From: Yeosuana aromativorans
GTDB lineage: Bacteria > Bacteroidota > Bacteroidia > Flavobacteriales > Flavobacteriaceae
NCBI RefSeq assembly: GCF_014646655.1
Contig: NZ_BMNR01000007.1
Span: forward strand, 62,001 to 126,000
Length of the DNA stretch: 64,000 bases
Direction: 5' to 3'
Positions 43,319-52,476 of the stretch are shown here, in pieces. Each line of letters opens with the position of its first letter. Within the stretch, counting starts at the first letter, position 1. The position numbers were made by a program, and so were the translations under genes. The notes under the pieces are model-generated. The model was given only the letters and a program-made list of their open reading frames with translations. It was not told where the DNA came from and made no database searches.

Positions 43319-43878
43319 TGGATTTTAAAGTAGGTGATTCTGTATTGGTTATTGATGAGGATTTGTCAGGAACCATTACAGAAGTTAAAGGCAACGTGGT
43401 TACCATTCTAACCAAAGATGGATTTCCATTGGAGTTTAAAACCTCTGAAATTGTTAAAAGCAAGCCGTCCCAAGATTTTAAAAAGGAATTATTTACACAT
43501 TCCAATCTTGACGAGGTTATTTCAGAAAAAGAAAAACCATCCAGAAAACAAACTGTAAAAACAAAAGCAAAAGAACGTTACCAACCCACTATGGAAGTGG
43601 ATTTACATATCCATCAATTGGTGAGTTCAACAAAAGGGATGACCAATCATGATATGTTGACCCTACAACTGGATACGGCCAGACGCCAACTGGAATTTGC
43701 CATTAAAAAACGCATTCAAAAAGTGGTGTTTATCCATGGTGTGGGTGAGGGTACCCTAAAGTTGGAGCTAGATTATTTATTTGGCAGATATAACAATGTC
43801 AAGTTTTACGATGCCAATTTTCAAAAATATGGCTTAGGCGCCACCGAGGTATATATTTACCAAAACGTTCCTAGTTAA
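43318..43878 (+). CDS. DUF2027/Smr domain protein
   Basis: This 186-residue protein has an N-terminal SH3/KOW-like part (DFKVGDSVLVIDEDLSGTI) and a linker with a basic run. A C-terminal Smr domain follows (about 96-182), with VDLHIHQL and VVFIHGVGEGTLKLELD, the H-G-x-G-x-G signature. Smr domains are nicking endonucleases or RNA-cleaving; free-standing forms in Bacteroidota are often mislabelled MutS2. Coupled to the small membrane gene before it. Confidence 0.87.
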   Translation: MDFKVGDSVLVIDEDLSGTITEVKGNVVTILTKDGFPLEFKTSEIVKSKPSQDFKKELFTHSNLDEVISEKEKPSRKQTVKTKAKERYQPTMEVDLHIHQLVSSTKGMTNHDMLTLQLDTARRQLEFAIKKRIQKVVFIHGVGEGTLKLELDYLFGRYNNVKFYDANFQKYGLGATEVYIYQNVPS

Positions 43879-44777
43879 TTAAAAGGAGGTATTATAGTAT
43901 AGGATTCTGATAATGAACTGTCTTCCAATGTTCCAAAATCCATGGTCTCTTGATAAATGTTTTCCAATGAAATGTTATTGACTATCATGGTGACCAAATA
44001 AGTTTTATAAATGGTTTGAGACCTATAAGCCGTAGCAGGAACTTGTGTGGCAACATCCGGATTTAAATAATCAGCACCGACGTCAATGTTTGTAACATCA
44101 TTTCCTGGGTTTTGGTCTTGCGAGTCATTTTCCTCATCTCGGGTTAAGATGCCATCACCGTCATCATCAGTATCTAAATAATCAGGAGTGCCATCACCAT
44201 CGGTATCTTGGGCGTCATCAAGATTGCCATCTTTATTGGGGTCAGGATTTTCATCTTTTGTTAGGACGTTATCACCATCGTCATCAGCATCTTTATAGTT
44301 AGGAATGCCATCGCCATCGGTGTCTAGTAACTCGCCATTACTGTCTAATACATATTCCAAATCATAAGGAACACCATCTTTGTCATCTTCGGTTAACGTG
44401 GCTGTAATAACAGCTTCAGCTGAACTTTCTGAATCATTGGTTATTTGTAGGTCTGAAGGCGGTATGTCACTGCAAAACAAACCAGATGGCAATGTAGTAT
44501 TGCTGTAAGTTCTATAATTAAACGTGCTGCCGGTTTTGGTTATGATGGTATCCTTGCCTTTAAAGCTCAATATATCTTCAAGTTTTAAGGATTTTATAAG
44601 CACCGATAAGGATTCTGAAGGATCTTTTTTTGTTTTGTAAAACACAAGATTACTCACGCCATCACAAGCTTTAAAAGTGGTGTCAAAATCAAATGTAACA
44701 TCTATAATATTACCATCGTTACAAGATGATACTGCGAATAAGCTTAGGATACATGCAATAAAAAATCTGTTGCGCAT
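43875..44777 (-). CDS. Lipoprotein-like protein with thrombospondin type 3 repeats
   Basis: This 300-residue protein has a signal peptide ending AVSSC (residue 19). Strand-rich sequence occupies up to about residue 130. An aspartate-rich region (about 140-235) follows, with repeats of DTDGDGIPNYKDADDDGD and DTDGDGTPDYLDTDDDGDG, the calcium-binding thrombospondin type 3 pattern. The C-terminus has AYRSQTIYKTYLVTMIVNN, unassigned. It is probably on the cell surface or in the outer membrane. Four bases of overlap with the convergent Smr gene. Confidence 0.8.
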   Translation of the reverse strand: MRNRFFIACILSLFAVSSCNDGNIIDVTFDFDTTFKACDGVSNLVFYKTKKDPSESLSVLIKSLKLEDILSFKGKDTIITKTGSTFNYRTYSNTTLPSGLFCSDIPPSDLQITNDSESSAEAVITATLTEDDKDGVPYDLEYVLDSNGELLDTDGDGIPNYKDADDDGDNVLTKDENPDPNKDGNLDDAQDTDGDGTPDYLDTDDDGDGILTRDEENDSQDQNPGNDVTNIDVGADYLNPDVATQVPATAYRSQTIYKTYLVTMIVNNISLENIYQETMDFGTLEDSSLSESYTIIPPFN

Positions 44778-44829
44778 TGGATTTGGATTTTGACAAAAAT
44801 AATGGAATTGTTATTTATAACGCAGCATA

Positions 44830-44859
44830 TTGATAATAATTTTATTTCAAGTATTTTTG
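44830..44859 (+). promoter_or_regulatory. Flavobacterial-type promoter for the cysteine desulfurase gene
   Basis: TTG (44830-44832), a 19-base spacer, then TATTTTTG (44852-44859). The expected transcript start is about 44866, just before ATG 44878, which excludes the upstream open extension of the gene. Confidence 0.6.
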
Positions 44860-44877
44860 CATTCCAAAGTATTTAAG

Positions 44878-46023
44878 ATGACACAAGTTTATTTAGATAA
44901 TGCCGCAACCACCCAAATTAGGGATGAGGTTATTGATGCCATGACCAAGGTCATGAAGCAACATTATGGCAATGCGTCATCTACCCATAGTTTTGGAAGG
45001 TCTTCTAAATCACTTATTGAAAAGTCCAGAAAGACAATTGCCAGTTATTTAAATGCCTCAGCAGGAGAAATTGTATTCACTTCTGGTGGTACTGAAGCCG
45101 ATAATTTGGTTTTAAGAAGTGCTGTTAGGGATTTGCAGGTGGAGCATATCATTACCTCACGGATTGAGCACCATGCCGTTTTGCATACCGTTGAACAACT
45201 TCAAAAGGAATATCATATTTCCATTAGTTATGTAAACATAGATGCCACGGGACAAGTGGATTTTTCTCATCTTGGGGAATTACTACAAAACCCCAAAAAA
45301 ACACTGGTTAGCTTGATGCATGTTAACAATGAGATTGGAAATCTTTTGGATATCCAACGCGTTGCCGATTTATGTAAAGCCAATAAAGCCTTGTTCCATA
45401 GTGATACGGTGCAATCTGTTGGACATTATGAACTGGACCTACAAAAGATACCTATAGACTTTTTAGCTGCTAGTGCCCATAAGTTTCATGGACCAAAAGG
45501 CGTTGGGTTTGCCTTTGTTAGAAAAAACTCAGGTTTGAAACCTTTGATTTTTGGAGGCGAGCAGGAGCGTGGCTTGCGTGCGGGCACTGAGAGTGTTCAT
45601 AATATTGTAGGTATTGAAGAAGCCTTAAAATTGGCCTATTCAAATCTAGAAACAGAGCGTGCTTATATTGAAGATTTAAAGCGGTATTTTATTGACAAAC
45701 TGAAAGCAGCCATTTCAGGAGTGACATTTAATGGCTGTTCTGGTGATATGGAAACTAGCACGTATACCTTGGTAAATGTCTGTTTGCCCGTTTCGGTTGA
45801 AAAATCAGCTATGTTGTTATTTCAACTTGACTTAAAAGGTATAGCATGCTCTAAAGGCAGTGCTTGCCAAAGTGGAAGTACCCAAAGTTCTCATGTCTTG
45901 GCAGAACTGTTAAGCGATGCCGATTTACAAAAACCTTCCATACGGTTCTCATTCAGTAGTTACAATACCAAGGAAGAACTTGATTACGTGATTGAAATCT
46001 TAAAGGAATTTACTGACCATTAA
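44878..46023 (+). CDS. Cysteine desulfurase (IscS/NifS family)
   Basis: From ATG 44878 the product is 381 residues. It is a PLP enzyme with VYLDNAATTQ at the start, TSGGTEADN, FHSDTVQSVGH, SAHKFHGPKGVGF (PLP lysine) and the catalytic-cysteine segment GIACSKGSACQSGS. It removes sulfur from cysteine for iron-sulfur clusters or thio-modified tRNA. No iscU or suf gene is beside it, so the pathway is open. The stop overlaps the convergent EEP gene by four bases. Confidence 0.93.
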   Translation: MTQVYLDNAATTQIRDEVIDAMTKVMKQHYGNASSTHSFGRSSKSLIEKSRKTIASYLNASAGEIVFTSGGTEADNLVLRSAVRDLQVEHIITSRIEHHAVLHTVEQLQKEYHISISYVNIDATGQVDFSHLGELLQNPKKTLVSLMHVNNEIGNLLDIQRVADLCKANKALFHSDTVQSVGHYELDLQKIPIDFLAASAHKFHGPKGVGFAFVRKNSGLKPLIFGGEQERGLRAGTESVHNIVGIEEALKLAYSNLETERAYIEDLKRYFIDKLKAAISGVTFNGCSGDMETSTYTLVNVCLPVSVEKSAMLLFQLDLKGIACSKGSACQSGSTQSSHVLAELLSDADLQKPSIRFSFSSYNTKEELDYVIEILKEFTDH

Positions 46024-47189
46024 TGCGATAAAACAAGTTTTCTTGTTGCTATAACCTGATTGCCTTGCGATAGCCTTGCAAAGTAAATGCCTTGCGATAT
46101 GCCTTTTGGATGCCATTTAAACGATGATTGTCCCTGATCTAAGTTTTTTAAAAACACGGTTTGCCCTAAAATATTAACGACTTCAAGTTTGTAGTTTCTA
46201 TTTGAAAGCGAGAAACTAAACGTCGTTTCGTATCTAAAAGGATTGGGATAATTTGTTAAAGAAGTTGTTTTATTGAAGCTAAGATCTTCAGTGCCTAAGT
46301 TTGAATCTATTGTCAGTTTTAATGCAACAGGTCTGTGGTCACTTACATTTGTGTCATATTCGGTAAAACCACCCGATAAATAATCATCCACTTTTATGGT
46401 TTGAATGTTTGCACTAGGCAATGCAAACTCGTCAAATAACTCATTTGTAATCAAAATATGGTCTAAATGTGAAGGCCAAGACGGATACGACCAATCAGTG
46501 CTATTTCCTGAAGCAATATCATAATCTGTGAACAAATAATCGGCTGAATCGTCTAAAATATTTTGGAACACATTGTTGCTTGGTGAATCTGTTAATTCAT
46601 CATTCATATCGCCCAAAACAATAACGTTTTCATTTTGAAGATTGGTATCAATATAGCTTTTCAATAAATTAATAGCTTCATAGCGTCTGTATTCTTCATC
46701 ACTAGAATTGTTTAATACTAACACGCCATCACCACAACATTTTAAATGGTTGTTAATAATGTAAACATGTTGGTTGTTATAAGTAATATCAATAACCATA
46801 GGCGCTCTTGGAAAGGTGTTCCAATATTGTGAGGTGTCATATATTCTGTAGATAGCATTGATTTCAACCACACTAGGTTTGTATAAAATAGCTAGACCAT
46901 CATAGTAGGTAGATTCTATATAGCCATTATAATTTGAAAGTGAATTAGTGAGTTGGTTAAAGGCAGGTATATCAGTTATTTCTTGGATAACCACCATGTC
47001 AACATCAAGAGCATCTATTATTTGTGACACATAATCAACGGTTTGCTGATTGTTTTTTGGAAACGTTTCAAGATTCCATGTCATGATTTCAAAAGTGTCA
47101 TTGGTTCCAAAAGACAAATCGTTTAAGGTTTGTCCGTTTATGATTTGGCAGAATATTAAAAATGCCAAAAAGGGGTAAAGATGTTTCAT
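46020..47189 (-). CDS. Secreted EEP-family nuclease-like protein with type IX secretion sorting tail
   Basis: This 389-residue protein has a signal peptide (about 1-19, INGQ). The EEP domain (about 30-300) shows FEIMTWNLETFP, DMVVIQEITD, NHLKCCGDGV, VIVLGDMNDE, LDHILIT and VSDHRPVAL. The last 80 residues are a type A sorting domain: NYPNPF, then LEVVNILGQTVF and GIYFARL before RKLVLSH. It is therefore exported by the type IX system and either surface-bound or released. Activity on DNA or a phosphoester is inferred. Confidence 0.87.
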   Translation of the reverse strand: MKHLYPFLAFLIFCQIINGQTLNDLSFGTNDTFEIMTWNLETFPKNNQQTVDYVSQIIDALDVDMVVIQEITDIPAFNQLTNSLSNYNGYIESTYYDGLAILYKPSVVEINAIYRIYDTSQYWNTFPRAPMVIDITYNNQHVYIINNHLKCCGDGVLVLNNSSDEEYRRYEAINLLKSYIDTNLQNENVIVLGDMNDELTDSPSNNVFQNILDDSADYLFTDYDIASGNSTDWSYPSWPSHLDHILITNELFDEFALPSANIQTIKVDDYLSGGFTEYDTNVSDHRPVALKLTIDSNLGTEDLSFNKTTSLTNYPNPFRYETTFSFSLSNRNYKLEVVNILGQTVFLKNLDQGQSSFKWHPKGISQGIYFARLSQGNQVIATRKLVLSH

Positions 47190-47274
47190 GTTATAAAACG
47201 GAAAAATGATGGTTCAAAATAAATTTGAGGGATACAAATTTAAGCTTAAAAATGATGTTGACCCAAAAATTAAT

Positions 47275-49743
47275 TTAAAACTTCATAGTTGTTCTAACAT
47301 TAAAAACACGAGGCGTGAGGTAATTGGGAATAGCGTATTGACGTTTACTGTAAACATCTCTTACCCAGGTATTGGTAATGGAGTTTTGTACATCAAACAT
47401 GTTGAAGATTTCAAACCCAAAGGACAATTCCTTAAATGGCTTTTTCCAACCACTTTTGAATTGTTTGTTCTCATCAACAATGACAAACTGCAAGCCAAGA
47501 TCTGCACGTTTATAGGCCGGTAATCGGTTTTGGTACTCGTAGGGATCTGCATAACTTGGCGAACCACCAGGAACACCTGTATTGTAAACCAGATTCAGGT
47601 ACATTTTCATACTGGGAATATTGGGCACATAATCTTGGAACAGGGCTGCAAACTTCAAGCGTTGGTCGGTAGGTCTTGATATGTAACCTTTATTATCAAT
47701 ATTTTCTTCTGTTTTTAAATATCCAAAACTAAACCAGGATTCCGTTCCAGGGACAAATTCTCCATTAAGACGCATGTCCAATCCGTATGCATAGGCTTTT
47801 GCATTATTGGTGGCACTGTAACGAATGCGGACATTTTCTAAAGTATATGGGTTGACATCCGATAGATGTTTGTAATAAGCTTCAGTGGTCAGTTTAAAAG
47901 GTCTGTCCCACATTTTAAAACTATAGTCATTTCCTAAAATGACATGAAAGGATTTCTGCGCTTTTACATTGGGCTGAACGGTTCCTGATGAATCACGAAG
48001 CTCCTTATAAAATGGTGGTTGGTAATACATCCCGGCAGCAATTCTAAAGAGCATGTCTTTTTCCCAAAATGGTTTGATGGCAAATTGTGCTCGCGGACTA
48101 AAAACCGTTTGGTTTGAAGTAGCTATGCCATTGCCTTGAACAGACCAATTATGAACCCGTACACCAGCATTGTACCAAACATCACTGGTTCCTAAAGTAG
48201 AGCGTTTGCTCCATTGTGCGTAGGCTTGTATTCTGTTTATCTGGGCCTTGTTGGTTGCTCTAACATTTTGAAAAGGTTCAATAGGGCCACTGTAGGGTGC
48301 ATAAGGTTGTTCGTTTACTGGAATTGTTTTTGGCGGTCTGATGGAAAATCCTGCTGAATCTATCATTTCCCATTCCACCAATCGGTCGCGAACATCTTCA
48401 TGTGTGTATTTAAGAGACCATTCAATTTGATTTTTATTGATGTTATAGGTTCCTTTGTGTTCAATAGTAGTGAACAACGCATCCAAATCATTTCTGCCGT
48501 GGTTTAATTGACTACCAATACCCTTACTGAAATCGACTTCCCCTAAATTTTGGTCACCAATATTAGTATTCACTTCACCCAAATTGTATTGTGCAAAAAT
48601 ATCAAAGTGTTCTTCTTCAGTGGTGTGATAGGTTGACGCAATCAAATGCATGGTTAGGTTTTCGTTGACAAAATAAGTACCATTAAATGCACCAAACAGG
48701 GTTTGGTATTGGTCTTTTTCTTGTCCTTCATAATAGACAATCAATGCCATTGGATCAGTTAAAGTACCAAAATTTGTTTGTCTGGTCTGTGGTTGGTAAT
48801 TGTATTTGTTTAGGGATGCATTTCCTAAAAAACTCAAATGAAACTTATCGGTAAATTTATAGGTTAGATAGGTTTGAACATCAGCAAATGTTGGGTCATA
48901 ATTGGTCTTGGTTTCTTTGGCGTTTACCAACAAACTGTTGTCACGATAGCGCAAACCAACAATGCCTGAAAATTTAGAATCTTTACTAACGTTTTCAACG
49001 GAAATACTGCCACCTAACAGACTTAAATCTGCATTGGCTTCAAATTGATAGGGCGTTTTGTAAGTGATATCCAAAACCGAAGATAGTTTATCTCCATATT
49101 TAGCTTGAAATCCACCAGCTGAAAAGTCAACATTCTGAACTAGATCGGTATTTACAAAACTCAAGCCTTCTTGCTGACCCGAACGCACCAAAAACGGGCG
49201 ATAGACTTCAATGCCGTTGACATACACCAAATTTTCATCAAAATTACCACCTCTAACAGCATATTGTGTGCTGAGCTCATTATTATTGTTTACGCCTGGT
49301 AAGGTCATCAATAAGTTTTCAACACCTGCATTGGCACCTGGTATTTTACGGATAGTTTCTGGGTTAAGCGTGGTGATGCCTTCAACATCATGCTGTCTTT
49401 TGCCAGTGACAACTACAGTTGCAATTTGTTCTACAGACGGGCTCATGACCGGATTGAACTCTAGTGTTTCCCCATTTTTCAGGTTAAAAATACTTTCAAC
49501 TTTTTTATAACTAATGTGGGTAAATTCTACTGTGACTTCTTGATTTGATGGAATTTTTAAGAGATAAAACCCATTGTCATTGGTTTGGGTTCCTGTGCTA
49601 CCGGCTTTGATGTTAACATTTGCAATTGGTTCATTGTTTGCATCAAGAATAATTCCTTTGATGGTAGCGGTCTGTGAAAAACCTGTAAAAGCCATTAGAA
49701 ACAACAGCAGTGTAACAATTGAAGATTTTGTGTTCAAATGCAA
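47275..49743 (-). CDS. TonB-dependent receptor with carboxypeptidase-regulatory-like domain
   Basis: This 822-residue outer-membrane receptor starts at TTG 49743 (no ATG is near). The signal peptide ends FTGFSQ at about 24. An N-terminal beta-sandwich CarboxypepD_reg-like domain follows (ATIKGIILDANNEPIANVNI), then the plug with YAVRGGNFDENLVYVNGIEVYRPF, and a 22-strand-type barrel to the end (RVFNVRTTMKF). It imports a substrate with TonB/ExbBD energy; the substrate is unknown and no SusD gene is next to it. The M23 peptidase gene is just upstream on the same strand, six bases away. Confidence 0.88.
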   Translation of the reverse strand: MHLNTKSSIVTLLLFLMAFTGFSQTATIKGIILDANNEPIANVNIKAGSTGTQTNDNGFYLLKIPSNQEVTVEFTHISYKKVESIFNLKNGETLEFNPVMSPSVEQIATVVVTGKRQHDVEGITTLNPETIRKIPGANAGVENLLMTLPGVNNNNELSTQYAVRGGNFDENLVYVNGIEVYRPFLVRSGQQEGLSFVNTDLVQNVDFSAGGFQAKYGDKLSSVLDITYKTPYQFEANADLSLLGGSISVENVSKDSKFSGIVGLRYRDNSLLVNAKETKTNYDPTFADVQTYLTYKFTDKFHLSFLGNASLNKYNYQPQTRQTNFGTLTDPMALIVYYEGQEKDQYQTLFGAFNGTYFVNENLTMHLIASTYHTTEEEHFDIFAQYNLGEVNTNIGDQNLGEVDFSKGIGSQLNHGRNDLDALFTTIEHKGTYNINKNQIEWSLKYTHEDVRDRLVEWEMIDSAGFSIRPPKTIPVNEQPYAPYSGPIEPFQNVRATNKAQINRIQAYAQWSKRSTLGTSDVWYNAGVRVHNWSVQGNGIATSNQTVFSPRAQFAIKPFWEKDMLFRIAAGMYYQPPFYKELRDSSGTVQPNVKAQKSFHVILGNDYSFKMWDRPFKLTTEAYYKHLSDVNPYTLENVRIRYSATNNAKAYAYGLDMRLNGEFVPGTESWFSFGYLKTEENIDNKGYISRPTDQRLKFAALFQDYVPNIPSMKMYLNLVYNTGVPGGSPSYADPYEYQNRLPAYKRADLGLQFVIVDENKQFKSGWKKPFKELSFGFEIFNMFDVQNSITNTWVRDVYSKRQYAIPNYLTPRVFNVRTTMKF

Positions 49744-49749
49744 TAAATT

Positions 49750-51435
49750 TTATTTTCTATAAAACAGTGCTTCAAAAGTAGAACTATTTCCAACATTATC
49801 AGTCACGATGACCTTTAAATTATTTTTCACATCGGTCACTACACCATCATTAAAATCATGGGTCAGTGTTTTGGTTTTGTAATCATACTCCATTAAAATC
49901 CATTTGCCGTTTACGGTTGCCCTGTAATTTGAAATACCAGATAACTCATCATCAATTTTAAGTTTTAAAAACCTATAGTTGCTCAACCATTGTCCGTCTT
50001 TAAAGTTGATTGGGCTGATTGTAGGCTTTATGTTATCTGTAGTAAGTGCATAAGTACCAAGCGTTTTGGTATACGTGTACAGGATATCTCCTTTTCTTTT
50101 GGTTGGTGAATAGGATGGATAGTTTTTATAGCCTAATAATTCTGCAATGTATAATTTGTTTTTATCGGCATCAGCATAGTTGCTAACATCATAACTAATA
50201 GTGATGCTTTTCTTTAAGGGTATAACATCCTTATCAAGTTTTAAGGTGTCATTATCTACATGAAAATCAATATAAAAATCATCATAAAATGTGTCTGGAT
50301 ATATATCCACAGTTACATTTCCTTCCTTTAAAGTGGTTTTTTGATTTTTATAAATATAATAAGGCGTTACTTTAGGTTTCACCACTTCAAACGTATCACT
50401 TTTTTCTCCTTTTATGTTCAAGGTTACCCACGTATCATTATGTTTAAAATCTGAAACCCTGATTTTGTAAACAGAATTGGTGCTGTCATTGATTTTAATG
50501 TAGCCATTATTAATAACCGAATCAAACATGCTCAATGGATTGTTGTCCACAAACAGTTTTTGAACACGTTGGCGTTTTTCTTTATAGATTTCATAATCAA
50601 TCAAGCGGTTTATGTAATTGGACTCATCAAAAGCAAATGTTCTAAAATCCAGTTCAAAATTTTTATTACCGTTAAAAAACGTTTGAATATTATAGACACC
50701 ATTTTTGTTGGCGGCCAAATTTTGCCTGTCTGTAGTACCCACAGCAAAGCCTATTTTACCATAAGCTTCAATATTTTCTGCCACATAATCACCACTTTTT
50801 AGAGGAATCAGCCGTAATGGTTGTTTGGCATTTGACTTGTTCACATATGAACTGTCCCCGATGGGATAGGCATATAAATTACTGATGGTGGGCTTGACTG
50901 AATCTGCAATATCAATTCCAAACAGCATGGGATTTAAGGGATGTTCGTCCTTATCACGTATTTCAAAATGAAGGTGAGGACCACCAGAACCGCCAGTATT
51001 GCCACTGTAAGCCACAATATCACCTTGTTCAACGCTTAATTCACCAGCTTGCGGAAATAATTCAATTTCATAGGACTCCTTTTCATACTGACGTTTTTTT
51101 ACATAAGCTTCAATCTCCGGATTAAAATGTTGCAAGTGGCCGTAAACCGTTGTGTAACCATTTGGATGCGTTATGTAAAGCGCCTTTCCGTAACCGTAAT
51201 GGGATATTTTTATCCTACTCACAAAACCGCTAGCTGCGGCATGTACGTTTAATCCTTGTCTTTGCTGGGTTTTTATGTCCAGACCTGAATGAAAATGATT
51301 GGATCGTAGTTCGCCAAAATTACCGGCAAGAACTAAAGGAATTTCCAACGGGCTTTTAAAATAGTCCTGAGGATAATTGTTTTGGGCTTTTAAAAAGGTG
51401 CATAAAAAGAGTAGAGGGATAAGGGTAAATCTCAT
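49750..51435 (-). CDS. M23 family metallopeptidase
   Basis: This 561-residue protein has a signal peptide (about 1-17, FLKAQ). The LytM/M23 domain is at the N-terminus (about 30-180): LRSNHFHSGLDIKTQ supplies H-x3-D, and GGSGGPHLHFEIRD supplies H-x-H. A long beta-rich C-terminal part (about 190-561) has Ig-like strands and no known motif. It probably cuts peptidoglycan cross-links in the periplasm, or serves as an inactive scaffold; the zinc ligands are present, so activity is likely. Precedes the TonB receptor gene. Confidence 0.88.
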   Translation of the reverse strand: MRFTLIPLLFLCTFLKAQNNYPQDYFKSPLEIPLVLAGNFGELRSNHFHSGLDIKTQQRQGLNVHAAASGFVSRIKISHYGYGKALYITHPNGYTTVYGHLQHFNPEIEAYVKKRQYEKESYEIELFPQAGELSVEQGDIVAYSGNTGGSGGPHLHFEIRDKDEHPLNPMLFGIDIADSVKPTISNLYAYPIGDSSYVNKSNAKQPLRLIPLKSGDYVAENIEAYGKIGFAVGTTDRQNLAANKNGVYNIQTFFNGNKNFELDFRTFAFDESNYINRLIDYEIYKEKRQRVQKLFVDNNPLSMFDSVINNGYIKINDSTNSVYKIRVSDFKHNDTWVTLNIKGEKSDTFEVVKPKVTPYYIYKNQKTTLKEGNVTVDIYPDTFYDDFYIDFHVDNDTLKLDKDVIPLKKSITISYDVSNYADADKNKLYIAELLGYKNYPSYSPTKRKGDILYTYTKTLGTYALTTDNIKPTISPINFKDGQWLSNYRFLKLKIDDELSGISNYRATVNGKWILMEYDYKTKTLTHDFNDGVVTDVKNNLKVIVTDNVGNSSTFEALFYRK

Positions 51436-51603
51436 ATATAAATAGCTTGTACCAAATTCACAGTTTTAAACGCATTATCGCCATTTGGTATTGTTGTTAA
51501 AAATATTAATTTGTTGTGAATACACAAAGAATTAAACAAAAATCAAGCCATTGCCTTGATAATGAGCGGTAAGCAACCATTTTAATTTTTTTTAGGAAAA
51601 CAA

Positions 51604-51634
51604 TTGTAATTTATACCAATCTATGTTAACTTTG
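51604..51634 (+). promoter_or_regulatory. Flavobacterial-type promoter for the zapA operon
   Basis: TTG (51604-51606), a 20-base spacer, then TAACTTTG (51627-51634), with the first gene starting at 51659. Confidence 0.6.
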
Positions 51635-51658
51635 TGAGATACGTATTGTAATTTGTAA

Positions 51659-51949
51659 ATGAGTAATATTGAAGATATTGTAGATTCTCTAGAGAACAAA
51701 ATTAGTAAGATATTACATAAGCTAGAGATTTTAAGGCAGACTAATTTAAAGTTAACCGATGAATTAGCCGCTTCAAAACAAAAACTTCAAGAACAAGAAT
51801 TGCATATTGCAGCTTGGGAAGAAAAATATGAAGCTCTTAAAATTGCAAATACAATGCTAGGTAGTGACAACAATAAAAGAGAAACTAAGCTTAAAATAAA
51901 TGCATTAATCAGGGATATTGACCATTGTATTGCTCAACTCTCAGATTAA
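51659..51949 (+). CDS. Coiled-coil protein upstream of zapA (ZapB-like)
   Basis: This 96-residue protein is almost all coiled coil: heptads run from about residue 5 to 75 (IVDSLENKISKILHKLEIL, LTDELAASKQKLQEQELHI). It lies 15 bases before zapA in the same transcript. Position and coiled-coil form suggest a cell-division partner like ZapB, but sequence identity with ZapB cannot be claimed by eye. Confidence 0.72.
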   Translation: MSNIEDIVDSLENKISKILHKLEILRQTNLKLTDELAASKQKLQEQELHIAAWEEKYEALKIANTMLGSDNNKRETKLKINALIRDIDHCIAQLSD

Positions 51950-51964
51950 CGCTACAAAAATTCA

Positions 51965-52258
51965 ATGTCAGAAAAGCTTAAAATAAAGCTGTCTATAGCT
52001 AATAGGGTGTATCCTTTAACCATTGAGGCAAGTCAAGAAGAAGGATTACGCAAAGCGGCTAAAAACATTGAAGCAATGATTAAACAATTTGAGCAAAGCT
52101 ATTCTGTGAGAGATAAACAAGATGTTTTGGCCATGTGTGCCCTACAGTTTGCCTCTCAAGTTGAACAGAAAACAATTGATAAAGAGGTTGTTAATGAACA
52201 TGTTGAGGAAAAATTAAACACACTTAATAGTTTGTTACAGTCTTACTTAGTCTCTTAG
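51965..52258 (+). CDS. zapA: Cell division protein ZapA
   Basis: This 97-residue protein matches ZapA: LKIKLSIANRVYPLTIEASQEE is the FtsZ-binding globular start, EGLRKAAKNIEAMIKQFEQ follows, and the C-terminal helix (DVLAMCALQFASQVEQKT) makes the coiled-coil dimer. It bundles FtsZ at mid-cell. Followed directly by the 6S-type RNA and rny. Confidence 0.9.
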   Translation: MSEKLKIKLSIANRVYPLTIEASQEEGLRKAAKNIEAMIKQFEQSYSVRDKQDVLAMCALQFASQVEQKTIDKEVVNEHVEEKLNTLNSLLQSYLVS

Positions 52259-52285
52259 CGTTCTTTAAAATAAACTAAAAGTTAC

Positions 52286-52453
52286 TGCCTACATTGGTTA
52301 TTTTTTTTGATAAACTCAACGTTAATTCTTTAAAAAGGGTGAGTTTAAGTTGTAAAAGCAAGCTGCCCTGAGCAGATCCTTGATCAGCTTGTTAGCCCTA
52401 AACTTGTATTTAAGGAGTTTATACAAAATTTTAAACTGGTGTAGGCTTTTTTA
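52286..52453 (+). ncRNA. ssrS: 6S-type RNA (6S-Flavo-like)
   Basis: The interval between zapA and rny folds as a rod. TGCCTACATTGGTT (52286-52299) pairs with AACTGGTGTAGGC (52434-52446), with wobble pairs. TAAACTCA (52311-52318) pairs with TGAGTTTA (52340-52347). AGCAAGCTG pairs with CAGCTTGTT, TTGTAT with ATACAA, and a T run ends it. A long closed rod with a central bulge and this neighbourhood fit the 6S RNA that binds RNA polymerase and slows transcription in stationary phase. It was called from structure and position, not from a covariance search. Confidence 0.7.
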
Positions 52454-52476
52454 TATACATAAACTAACTAATTATC

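Noticed and set aside
44100-44340. Aspartate-rich repeats as a dockerin or EF-hand
   Set aside because: The DTDGDG-P spacing matches thrombospondin type 3 repeats better; no dockerin pair is present.
44830-44877. Longer start for the cysteine desulfurase
   Set aside because: A promoter covers this stretch, and ATG 44878 begins the conserved VYLDNAATT.
47206-47523. 105-residue plus-strand open frame
   Set aside because: It lies inside the end of the TonB receptor gene on the other strand and shows no protein features.
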